Origin: Chromatiales bacterium
GTDB lineage: Bacteria; Pseudomonadota; Gammaproteobacteria; Chromatiales; Chromatiaceae
Assembly: GCA_022360595.1 (NCBI GenBank)
Contig: JAKSCN010000455.1
Location: 1-7,654 of the forward strand
Direction of reading: 5' to 3'
Length of the DNA: 7,654 nt
Both the position numbers and the translations under genes were made by a program. The notes below the pieces were generated by a model that did no database searches, had not been told where the DNA came from, and worked only from the letters and a program-made list of their open reading frames with translations. Numbering within the stretch: position 1 is the first letter of the stretch; each line of letters starts with the position of its first letter. Below are positions 1-6,918 of the stretch, one piece after another.

Positions 1-584
1 CCATCGACCCTCAGACGAATACGCATCTCACCATCAAAGGGTTCGAAGTGAATATCAGAGGCGCGACGCAGATAGGCCTCTTTCATGATCTCATCGAAAA
101 GCTGGATCGAGTCGCTCTCACCACCGGTATCAGACTGTGCAGCCGGCCCCTCTTGGCGGCCATGCTTACGCACCACCGCTTCGAGTGCACTCGGATCGGC
201 CAGCGCCGGATGGAACTTCTCACCCACGGCGCGGCTGGCGCTGTCCAGACTGATCTGATCATCGGGATCGGAGAGCGCCAGCAGATACTCCCCCCCATTG
301 CCCTGTACCGGAAATATCGAGCGGCGCTGCACCAGCGTACGGGGCAGGCGTTCAATAACGCGGCCATCAGGTTTCAGGTCGCGCATCTGAAGAAAAGGTA
401 TGCCACGCAGGTCCGCCAACGCCTGATAGAGCGCGGCTTCGGGAAAACGCCCGGCGCGGGTCACCGCTTCAAGCAGACGAATACGTTCACGCCGGGCCTG
501 CAGCTTGAGGGTGCTGATCGACTCGGCATCGATCATCCCCGCCTGCACACCCGCATTGATTAACGCTGCTTCGCTGACCGCCAT
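1..584 (-). CDS. GspE/PilB/MshE-family assembly ATPase, N-terminal part (3' end cut by window edge)
   Basis: This is the extension (assembly) motor ATPase of a type IV pilus or type II secretion system, acting at the cytoplasmic face of the inner membrane. The frame is open from the ATG at 584 to the window edge, giving 194 complete codons. Residues about 1-140 form an N-terminal MshEN/T2SSE_N-type domain, with a stretch reading LYQALADLRGIPFLQ near residues 52-66 and FPVQ at 91-94. A polar linker follows (about 141-158). The start of the ATPase N-domain is clear: RRASDIHFEP at 173-182 and RIRLRVD at 188-194, the family's ASDIHxEP and RxRxDG signatures. The Walker motifs lie beyond the edge. 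The start has GGAG seven bases upstream and overlaps the stop of the PilT-type gene by one base (TAATG), implying translational coupling. Family assignment is strong; the choice between GspE, PilB and MshE is open. Confidence 0.9.
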   Translation of the reverse strand, partial: MAVSEAALINAGVQAGMIDAESISTLKLQARRERIRLLEAVTRAGRFPEAALYQALADLRGIPFLQMRDLKPDGRVIERLPRTLVQRRSIFPVQGNGGEYLLALSDPDDQISLDSASRAVGEKFHPALADPSALEAVVRKHGRQEGPAAQSDTGGESDSIQLFDEIMKEAYLRRASDIHFEPFDGEMRIRLRVD

Positions 585-1669
585 TACCAATCTCCGGCGC
601 CAGCCAGTCGTATCAGGCGATCCAGCGCTGCGTCATCATGGCAGACGCTCAGCGCCAATTCACGGCTGATCAGATTTTTTCGGATCAAATCGGCCAACGC
701 CTGATCCAGTGTCTGCATACCTTCGTTTGCCCCACTCTCCATGGCGGAGTAGATCTGACGTGTTTTGGTATTCTCAATCAGATTGGAGATGGCGCGATTC
801 ATCATCAGCACTTCAACCGCGGGTACACGGCCTTTACCGTTATGGCTTGGCACCAGATGCTGAGCAATCACCGCACGCAGGGACATCGCGATTCGGTGTC
901 TCGCCACAGCCTGCTCCTCACCGGGGAAGCTCCCAACCAAGCGCTCCACCGCACCAACAGCTTCGCCGGTATGCAAGGTGGAGAAGACCAAGTGACCGGT
1001 CTCGGCAGCCGTCAACGCCGCGCGCATGGTTTCGATGTCGCGCATCTCCCCCACCATGATGACGTCCGGGTCCTCACGCATCGCGGCGCGTACTGCATCG
1101 GCAAAGGTGGGTACATCGCTGTAGAGTTCGCGATGATGAACCAGACTCTGTTGGTTGGCGTGTACAAACTCAACAGGATCTTCAACAGTCAGTATGTGGC
1201 ACTGCCGATTACGGTTGATCTCATCCAGCAGCGCCGCCAAGGTTGTTGACTTACCGCTGCCGGTCGCACCGGTCACCAATACCAGTCCCGATTTTAAATA
1301 GGCCAGTTTATGCAGCTGTGGCGGAAGGCGCAGTTGCTCCAAAGAGAGCATCTGTTGATCGAGATGACGCACAGCGATAGCCGGCCGGCCCATTTCGCGA
1401 TAGCAGTTGACCCGGAAACGCTCACCATCCGTTGACGTGTAGCCGAGATCAACGGTTAATTTCTGACTAAACTCATGGCACTGATGTTCGGTCATGATCC
1501 CCGTGCAGATCGCTTCAACCTCCTCCTGAGAGATCGATGACTCCTGTTGGCGTTGCAGTCCGCCCGACACCCGAAATACGGCGCGATCGCCACTGCTGAT
1601 ATGTAGATCGGATGCGCCTCGTGAAACGCACTCCGTCAATAGTCGATTAAACAGCGTTACACCTTCCAT
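584..1669 (-). CDS. pilT: PilT/PilU-family pilus retraction ATPase
   Basis: This is a hexameric secretion-type ATPase of the PilT family, which powers pilus disassembly from the cytoplasm. The 361-residue length is near the usual PilT length. Motifs in order: ASDLHI (19-24); Walker A GATGSGKST (134-142, Lys140); Asp box TVEDPVEF (161-168); Walker B VIMVGEMRD (203-211, Glu208); His box STLHTG (230-235, His233). GEMRD together with a short N-domain separates PilT from GspE/PilB, and no tetracysteine zinc motif is present. The C-terminal motif that reads AIRNLIRE in classical PilT is AISNLIEN here (293-300), so retraction activity or subtype is uncertain; a PilU-like or cluster-specific paralogue is possible. 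The ATG at 1669 has a strong AGGGGAG site at 1680-1674. It starts 9 bases after the PilO-like gene and overlaps the assembly ATPase gene at 584. Confidence 0.93.
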   Translation of the reverse strand: MEGVTLFNRLLTECVSRGASDLHISSGDRAVFRVSGGLQRQQESSISQEEVEAICTGIMTEHQCHEFSQKLTVDLGYTSTDGERFRVNCYREMGRPAIAVRHLDQQMLSLEQLRLPPQLHKLAYLKSGLVLVTGATGSGKSTTLAALLDEINRNRQCHILTVEDPVEFVHANQQSLVHHRELYSDVPTFADAVRAAMREDPDVIMVGEMRDIETMRAALTAAETGHLVFSTLHTGEAVGAVERLVGSFPGEEQAVARHRIAMSLRAVIAQHLVPSHNGKGRVPAVEVLMMNRAISNLIENTKTRQIYSAMESGANEGMQTLDQALADLIRKNLISRELALSVCHDDAALDRLIRLAGAGDW

Positions 1670-1678
1670 TGATCTCCC

Positions 1679-2338
1679 CTAAATCGCCAACAGCAAAGAG
1701 ATGTTCAACGCACCCGGCGGCAGCGCTTTGTCTTCTTCACCGCCATCATCTTCCAACTGCTGACTGTGCGCGGATATCTGCATCACGGCCACATCAAAGG
1801 TGAGCCCTTTCAGCCCATCGAGAAAGTCGAGAAGTTGCCAGTAGTTGGAACGGGCAGAGATTTTCATCAGCGGACGTTGCAGACGACGGTCAACCGGAGC
1901 CCCGCCAGCGCTCTGATCTTGTGTATCCGCTAAAGCGCGCCTTACCTGTGTACTGCGCCCGACACTGAGCAGTTCAACACCGGCCTGCCGCGCTAATGTA
2001 GAGACCTCCAATAACAGTCGCTGCTGCTCCGCAATCGCATCAACCGGTACGAAGCCCGCTTCAACTGTTTCAACTTCGGCAGACAATTTATTCAACGTCT
2101 CATCCACCCGCTTGATCTGCTGAGCCAGCGAGCGTGGATTGCCGCCATTTTTCACATTGAGCTTGGTGCGCTTTTCAATACGGTCAAGCCGACGTTTGAT
2201 CATACTCTCTGAATAGAGCAGATCCTCTTGGGTGGCCGGATAGATCAGTAACCCATAGCCCGCGACTAAAACGGCGAGCGAAATCAGTATCACGCGTATG
2301 TGATCGCCTGACGATAATCCTCTCCACCAACTCCTCAT
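1679..2338 (-). CDS. PilO/MshJ/GspM-like inner-membrane assembly platform protein
   Basis: This is a bitopic inner-membrane protein of 219 residues that would pair with the PilN-like part of the upstream product in the periplasmic alignment platform. A short basic cytoplasmic N-terminus is followed by one transmembrane helix (about 14-33), then a heptad-like region rich in Lys, Arg, Glu and Leu (about 38-98), probably coiled coil. A small C-terminal domain (about 103-217) has the alternating pattern expected of the ferredoxin-like fold of PilO/GspM, including ARQAGVELLSVG at 116-127 and YWQLLDFLDGL at 166-176. The latter resembles the MshJ/PilO segment before the second helix. Its ATG overlaps the stop of the upstream gene by four bases (ATGA), with AGGGG about eight bases before the start. 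Order and topology support the call more than sequence identity does, since this family is poorly conserved. MshJ-like is the closest named match I can suggest. Confidence 0.78.
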   Translation of the reverse strand: MRSWWRGLSSGDHIRVILISLAVLVAGYGLLIYPATQEDLLYSESMIKRRLDRIEKRTKLNVKNGGNPRSLAQQIKRVDETLNKLSAEVETVEAGFVPVDAIAEQQRLLLEVSTLARQAGVELLSVGRSTQVRRALADTQDQSAGGAPVDRRLQRPLMKISARSNYWQLLDFLDGLKGLTFDVAVMQISAHSQQLEDDGGEEDKALPPGALNISLLLAI

Positions 2339-4080
2339 CCATCTTCCCCTTCGACGGACGAGACTGGCGTGAGCCAGACCTCCAGGTTATAACCCTGTGC
2401 AGCCAGGCGGCCCCGGCCGCTGCGCACCTGAGTATCAGAGACGCGGTAGTTCCAGCGCGACAGCGTTTTATTCAAACGATTTAAGAACAGTTGGCCGCCG
2501 GTATCTGTCAGCGCCCAACCCACCAGATGAAAACCGGCCTGATTCTCCGCCTCCTCAACAATATCCAGCAGAATCTCATCACCCACCGCTTCACTGATGG
2601 CGCGTAAAATACCCGGCACTAAATCCTGGCGTTGCAGAATTACCTCATCCAACACATATAAGGTTTGATGAAGCCGCTCAACCTGACTCTGTTTCTCCGC
2701 TAACTTTGTCTCCAGAATCTTCACCTCTGAAGCGGTGCTTTCAGCCTGCTTTTTAACCTGCAGTTTCTCTTCATATTCAGCGTCCAGCTGGGCCAATCGC
2801 TGCTCGTTTTGCCACACCTTGTAACGGATATGCAGGTCAAACCCAACAGTACCCATAAGCACTACTGCCGCAGCGGCATAGGGCCACAACTCTTTGCGTT
2901 TCCAGACCGGGGGCTTGGGCGGTTGCGCCTCAACGCGCGGCAGTGCATGGGTATGAACATGCCCCAGTGTGTGTGCGGCAGCGCCGGCCAACGAGGCGAG
3001 AACACTTTGCGGAAAGGCGTTGGCGGGTTCGGCACGTTTTTCCGGAACAGGAACTTGAGAGACGTCACGCTCCAGGCGACGCGATAACCCCTGACTCACC
3101 TGCTCATATAACGCATCGGCAACCGCCAGATGTACTGTTTCAATATCCGGCCGCATCTGTTCATGACAGAGCCCTGAGCAGTCATCCGGGCTGGCCTGTC
3201 CATCCCGGCAAGCCTCTATACGCAGCGCGACCAGACTACCCGGGCGTCCCCGCAGCACAGCGAACTGCTCCTGGCGGATATCAACCAGCATATGATCACG
3301 GTCACCGGCTGAATCAAGCATGCCGAAAGCAGAGCCCAACTGAGGGTAGATCCAGCGCAGAAAGATGCCATGCTTGCGAAACGCATTGACCCACTGCTTA
3401 CGCATCCCATCGCCCACTCCTGCGGCAAGCCAATAGAACTGTTCGCGCTCTTCGTCACTTTGCACCTGCTGTGGCGCCCAGCCTGATATCACTTCATCAT
3501 CGAACAGCACCAGTTTCTCTTGCAAAGCAAGACACTCATCGATCTGTTCACGATTGATATAACCCAGGTCTAATGCCACTTCGCCAAACCGCACTGTTGA
3601 TCGACCACTACCCGGGCCTGCACGCAGTTCCATTTCAGCAACGATCGCTCGGCGCTGCTCGGCACTGAGATAACCCCGCCCCATCAGCAGCGCGCCAATC
3701 GACCAGATCTCGTTCTGTTGGGCAAACAGCGGCTCAAGCTCCCAACGAACCAGCTCGCTCATCTGGGCCTTAGTACGTGGTTTAGCGGGATCAACAGGCA
3801 GTTCAAGCAGTGTAATAATAGCGGAGGGGGTAACCAGAACAGCCTTTTTAGGTAACTTTTTCTTGGTCTGCGCTTTCAGTTGCGTAAGCACTTCACCAAC
3901 GGCTGTTGAGAACTCCACGGCGCCGGAAGCGGCCACTGCCTCCAACTCCAATGAAGCCACACCAGCATGAGCCAGTGCGCCAAACAGAGTAAAGCCGTCG
4001 GTTTCAAACACCAACTGGCTACCCGGCGCACCCATTTTGATGTTACTCAATCGTGCTAAGAAGTTACTTTTTTCTGCCAT
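2335..4080 (-). CDS. GspL-like PilM-PilN fusion protein with an inserted GspE-N-like repeat pair
   Basis: This protein links the cytoplasmic motor to the periplasmic platform. With the ATG at 4080 it has 581 residues. An in-frame TTG at 4125 would add 15 residues but has no ribosome site, while the ATG is preceded by GGA and GGTGAG. Residues about 20-390 resemble a PilM/GspL actin-like cytoplasmic domain (LVRWELEPLFAQQNEIWSI near 110-128, later MLVDIRQEQFAVLRGRPGS near 264-282). One transmembrane helix lies at about 397-415, a coiled coil at about 422-485, and a PilN-like periplasmic ferredoxin-like domain at about 485-575. Two segments around 129-151 and 165-187 fit the pattern G-x-x-L/A-x-x-x-GY-x-x-x-x-Q typical of GspE-N/MshEN helical repeats, and appear inserted in the PilM part. 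There are three cysteines at about 291, 301 and 305. The stop overlaps the PilO-like start. In other systems PilM and PilN are separate; here they are one chain, as in GspL. Confidence 0.75.
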   Translation of the reverse strand: MAEKSNFLARLSNIKMGAPGSQLVFETDGFTLFGALAHAGVASLELEAVAASGAVEFSTAVGEVLTQLKAQTKKKLPKKAVLVTPSAIITLLELPVDPAKPRTKAQMSELVRWELEPLFAQQNEIWSIGALLMGRGYLSAEQRRAIVAEMELRAGPGSGRSTVRFGEVALDLGYINREQIDECLALQEKLVLFDDEVISGWAPQQVQSDEEREQFYWLAAGVGDGMRKQWVNAFRKHGIFLRWIYPQLGSAFGMLDSAGDRDHMLVDIRQEQFAVLRGRPGSLVALRIEACRDGQASPDDCSGLCHEQMRPDIETVHLAVADALYEQVSQGLSRRLERDVSQVPVPEKRAEPANAFPQSVLASLAGAAAHTLGHVHTHALPRVEAQPPKPPVWKRKELWPYAAAAVVLMGTVGFDLHIRYKVWQNEQRLAQLDAEYEEKLQVKKQAESTASEVKILETKLAEKQSQVERLHQTLYVLDEVILQRQDLVPGILRAISEAVGDEILLDIVEEAENQAGFHLVGWALTDTGGQLFLNRLNKTLSRWNYRVSDTQVRSGRGRLAAQGYNLEVWLTPVSSVEGEDG

Positions 4081-4147
4081 AGTTCCGTGCAGCTCACCTG
4101 CACCTCTTGCTACGTTATTGTTCAATACCGCATAACGCGATAACTGT

Positions 4148-4174
4148 GTTGTTGCCTCAACAACCGAATTTTTT
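4148..4174 (+). other. Stem-loop with T-tract in the gap before the PilM-PilN gene
   Basis: GTTGTTG (4148-4154) and CAACAAC (4158-4164) form a perfect 7-bp stem with a 3-base loop. On the plus strand CGAA and then six T follow (4169-4174), so it looks like a modest intrinsic terminator facing against the operon. On the minus strand the T-tract lies before the stem, so it would not stop the operon transcript. It could limit antisense transcription or shape the leader of the PilM-PilN message. The gap (4186-4081) is the longest inside the operon. Confidence 0.35.
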
Positions 4175-4186
4175 CTGACGCCTTTG

Positions 4187-5611
4187 TCAGTTCACCGACC
4201 AGGCAAGCATTTGAATGGTCGTGCGTGGATATACCGTAAATAGCTGCCAACCCGCACCGTCTGGATAGGGATTGGTCGTACATGTCGAGCTGTACTCGTA
4301 AACGCGATAGGCCGCCAGCCCAACAGGTAGAAAGCTGTCTTCATCGAAATCGGGGCCTGTGGCATCCTCAAAGGTGAAACGTGCTCTCTTGGATGTGCCA
4401 TCCCAGGAAATTTGGTGATGTCCACCGCTACCACTTGAGACCAGTTCGGTTACCGCCCCATTCTGGCGATAGGCGACACGCAGACACAGATCAACGTCGC
4501 CACCTTCCACAAAATAACCCGGCCTGACCGGCGTCCATACGCCTATAGGCGCAACACCCTCACAATCAGCTTGATTGGCGCCGCTGCCTGTTTTGCACGC
4601 AAATGTTGGCGCTATCCAACTGCCGGTCACACCACCGCTGCTGCTGACGCAGTCAGATTTATTTGTTCTAAGAGGAAGGTTACAAACATACCCTGGTTCG
4701 GTAAGACTCCAAGACCATGTACCACTATGTGCGGCACAGCTAATTTGAGTGGTGTGAGCCGGAAGACTGCATGACCAACCGTGTGAATGGGAATGCCATA
4801 CACCTTGATCATCACTTATCGCATCACATTCAGACTTGGTATCAAAAGATGAAGAGTCATAGTTATTTACACGGCAAGCTGACCCGTGATCAATACAGTC
4901 TTCATAATTAATGCTATAGACCGAGTCACTACAATAACCGGCATACACACTACCGAAGTCGATAGTAATGCCATTGCCATCATCATCATTTTGCGTCGTG
5001 GTATTCGAGTCAGTGATTGTTTGCCGATAGTCCGACTCGCTGATTGTGATGCCTTGATCCCCTTCATAACCTGTTCCGGCATCGACGCCATCCTTTCCGG
5101 TGCTTTCAATACTCAGTGCATTACCTGTCAGAGTGAGTTGCCAACCGTAATTGGTTGTACCATCATCATTGCCCCAGCCATCACGGAATTTCGTATTGCC
5201 ACTGCTATCGGCAGTAGCAGGAAGATAGGGGCCATTCCAACCGGACCATAAACCGCGATTACTATCGTAAGACCAGGAACAGCTCTGATCACCTGCCGTG
5301 CCAGGGTCACAGTCATCCGGCTCAATGAGAAGCTCCTGCAGGTTTTGCGGCAATCGTCCCATATCAGCGACAAAGCCTTTTATCTCAGGCTGCCCATTGA
5401 TGGTTCGCGAGGCATCGCCAATGATCGCTTTGCGAATCATCTCCAGACGATTACGTGTGTCCTCAAAACGGACCTGTTCATTGTTGTTGTCCACCACCGC
5501 AAGCGTGGTGTAAGCAATTGCCGAGAGAATCGTGACCACCAGCAGAAGCTCCAACAAGGTCAGTCCTTGTTGACGCTCTACTGTTAAGTAACCCTGTCGT
5601 CTCTGCAGCAT
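4187..5611 (-). CDS. Large type IV prepilin: GspG-like module plus Cys-rich tandem repeats
   Basis: This is a prepilin-peptidase substrate of 474 residues using the ATG at 5611. A TTG at 5620 would add three residues but sits against the weak GGGA site, so the ATG is preferred. The leader MLQRRQGYLTVERQQG ends in Gly16. The mature protein begins LTLLELLLVVT, with Glu at +5 and a class III hydrophobic helix (17-42). Residues about 85-190 resemble major pseudopilin GspG: GWNGPYL (124-130), DGWGND (144-149), and a calcium-loop-like STGKDGVDAGTGYEGD (170-185). GspG normally ends there. This protein continues for about 290 residues with Cys-rich repeats (about 227-367) and a beta-rich C-terminal domain. 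There are 14 cysteines, an even number compatible with disulfides. A His/Ser patch, HSHSHGW, lies within the repeats. A tip or minor pilin with a binding domain is my inference. It is longer than typical pilins (150-200 residues). Confidence 0.85.
   Translation of the reverse strand: MLQRRQGYLTVERQQGLTLLELLLVVTILSAIAYTTLAVVDNNNEQVRFEDTRNRLEMIRKAIIGDASRTINGQPEIKGFVADMGRLPQNLQELLIEPDDCDPGTAGDQSCSWSYDSNRGLWSGWNGPYLPATADSSGNTKFRDGWGNDDGTTNYGWQLTLTGNALSIESTGKDGVDAGTGYEGDQGITISESDYRQTITDSNTTTQNDDDGNGITIDFGSVYAGYCSDSVYSINYEDCIDHGSACRVNNYDSSSFDTKSECDAISDDQGVWHSHSHGWSCSLPAHTTQISCAAHSGTWSWSLTEPGYVCNLPLRTNKSDCVSSSGGVTGSWIAPTFACKTGSGANQADCEGVAPIGVWTPVRPGYFVEGGDVDLCLRVAYRQNGAVTELVSSGSGGHHQISWDGTSKRARFTFEDATGPDFDEDSFLPVGLAAYRVYEYSSTCTTNPYPDGAGWQLFTVYPRTTIQMLAWSVN
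4511..4876 (-). repeat. Tandem Cys-x10-Cys...G-x-W protein repeats coded within the large prepilin
   Basis: Three adjacent units of exactly 29 residues (87 bases each) are visible at 4771-4685, 4684-4598 and 4597-4511. Each begins with Cys, has a second Cys ten residues later (C-x10-C), then Gly-x-Trp or Gly-Ser-Trp after 5-9 more residues, and ends in a short Pro-containing or aromatic stretch. A longer first copy, with Cys pair spacing C-x15-C followed by GVW, lies at 4876-4772, and a degenerate Cys pair precedes it at about 4933-4877. The DNA copies are clearly diverged, so the repeat is preserved at protein level. The periodic cysteines suggest small disulfide-tied modules. Confidence 0.8.
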
Positions 5612-5629
5612 CTTAAGCAATCCCGGTAT

Positions 5630-6091
5630 TTAATCTGCCGCTTGATCAAAGCCCACGACTAAAATGGCGGGGCCTTTTTCATAATTGAACAGGTGGTAGC
5701 CGAGAAAACGCGCCTGCTGATCCACCTTAAGCCGATCATTTATCCAGCCAACCGCCTCTTTTTCGACATAGACAGGCATAATGCGCCCGCCTTTTGATTC
5801 GATGAACATCCGGTGCTCTACAACCGGCAAAGGGTCAACCCCTCCCAACTGCAGTGCCGTATAGACATAACTCATCTCGCGCACTTCGGGGTGGCGTTTC
5901 AGACTTGCATGGAACCGCACTGGTGCAGCCAGGGTGATCACTTTTTTACCGGCCGCTTTAGACTTCCGGGTCGCGTCCTCAATAAAAAGATCGAGATCCA
6001 CCTGCTCAAACGCATCACTCGATGCACTCACCTGTTGCCCCGGCAGTAGTAGAGCGACTAAAACAGCAACAACGCTTAACCAGTGTTTCAT
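5630..6091 (-). CDS. Unrecognised exported protein of a pilus cluster
   Basis: I do not recognise the family. The 153-residue product has a typical Sec signal peptide: MKHW, a hydrophobic core to about residue 16, and a likely signal peptidase I site at VSA|SS (after residue 23). No lipobox Cys is present, so it should be a soluble periplasmic (or secreted) protein of about 130 residues. The mature part is Cys-free. It has an acidic helical start (FEQVDLDLFIEDATRKSK), then alternating hydrophobic stretches suggesting beta strands, ending ARFLGYHLFNYEKGPAILVV (127-146). The ATG overlaps the stop of the upstream prepilin by one base (TAATG) and has only a weak ribosome site, so translational coupling is likely. 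The next prepilin starts 18 bases downstream. Position suggests a role with the prepilins, such as a chaperone, periplasmic alignment factor or secreted cargo. That is inference from context only. Confidence 0.8.
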   Translation of the reverse strand: MKHWLSVVAVLVALLLPGQQVSASSDAFEQVDLDLFIEDATRKSKAAGKKVITLAAPVRFHASLKRHPEVREMSYVYTALQLGGVDPLPVVEHRMFIESKGGRIMPVYVEKEAVGWINDRLKVDQQARFLGYHLFNYEKGPAILVVGFDQAAD

Positions 6092-6918
6092 TACTTAATA
6101 CTCAGTGTGATATCGTCAGCGGTATTGAACTCACCATCCGGCCCCATGCTGACGATCCAGGGGCTGTCATCCAAACCAAACACTAAATAGGGCCGTCCCC
6201 AAACCTCGCGCTCCCGCCCATCAACTTCCCGGCTCCAGTCCAACAACGTGTCGCCCGACGACACCTTTTCAGTCCGATGCTCAAAGGGGTCGGCTATGCC
6301 ATCAACATTTTCTATATTGGTGCCGTCCAAAGGATCGCCAGCCCCAGTACCACCATTTATGCCGTCCCGTATATCCAGATAGCCTTCGGCAAAACCGGTT
6401 AAGTAAGGGCCGCGCCAACCGCGTCCCGACTCAGGCATCCAGGACTCCAACAGGTGGTCGGTGCCGAGGAGAGGACTTTGTGAACCGGTAATCTGATAGT
6501 GGTTGGCAGGCGAATAGAACCAACGCCTCTTAGCCGCATCCGAGGAGCCGGCATAACTGGGAAGATTGGAGAGAGGAATAGATCCGGAACCCTCCAGATC
6601 GAATGGCCCCTGCTTGGGGTAGTACCCTGTATCCTGTTTAAACTGCCGAATAGCCTTGGCAATCTCCTGCATTTCAGCAATCACCAACTGATCATTCGCT
6701 GTCTCTGCCACGCGATACATCGTACCGGACGCAATGGCCGCAATAGCTGCCAGCAAGGTAATAATCACCAGCATCTCAAGCAGGGTGAATCCACCTTGAA
6801 AACGTTTCCCGCCCGCCACACAAAAAGCGCCAGACACAAAAAAAGAACAGCGCTCTTGCAAGCCGCTACTCCTTAAGTCAGTCATCAATCTGTTTAACTT
6901 TTTCAGCATTTGATGCAT
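6091..6918 (-). CDS. GspG-like type IV prepilin / major-pseudopilin-like protein
   Basis: This is a prepilin-peptidase substrate that would be built into a pilus or pseudopilus. The cleavage motif is QGG|FTLLEMLVIITLL, with Gly at -1 (residue 43), Phe at +1 and Glu at +5 (residue 48), followed by the hydrophobic helix to about residue 64. The C-terminal part is GspG-like: RGWRGPYL (166-173), VWGRPYLVF (239-247) and a calcium-loop-like MGPDGEFNTADDI (258-270). At 275 residues it is longer than usual GspG, with a Gly/Asp-rich insert around 183-212. The ATG at 6918 implies an unusually long 43-residue leader. GAAGGCGG lies upstream but at wide spacing, and in-frame starts at residue 4 or 12, or GTG at residue 34, would give shorter leaders. 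It is probably the first gene of an operon running to the left edge and overlaps the next gene by one base. Confidence 0.86.
   Translation of the reverse strand: MHQMLKKLNRLMTDLRSSGLQERCSFFVSGAFCVAGGKRFQGGFTLLEMLVIITLLAAIAAIASGTMYRVAETANDQLVIAEMQEIAKAIRQFKQDTGYYPKQGPFDLEGSGSIPLSNLPSYAGSSDAAKRRWFYSPANHYQITGSQSPLLGTDHLLESWMPESGRGWRGPYLTGFAEGYLDIRDGINGGTGAGDPLDGTNIENVDGIADPFEHRTEKVSSGDTLLDWSREVDGREREVWGRPYLVFGLDDSPWIVSMGPDGEFNTADDITLSIK

Noticed and set aside
48..563. Open plus-strand frame of 171 codons
   Set aside because: It is antisense to the clear GspE/PilB-type coding frame at 584-1, which carries ASDIHFEP and RIRLRVD, and it has no recognisable domain.
638..1249. Plus-strand frame of 203 codons
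   Set aside because: It is a shadow of the PilT-type gene; the minus strand carries all ATPase motifs there.
4081..4125. TTG at 4125 as start of the PilM-PilN fusion
   Set aside because: There is no ribosome site before it, while the ATG at 4080 has GGA/GGTGAG upstream; the 15 extra residues look like non-coding leader.
4175..4190. CTGAC...GTCAG stem at the end of the large prepilin as an operon terminator
   Set aside because: The stem has only five pairs, overlaps the stop codon, and is followed on the minus strand by A residues rather than U.
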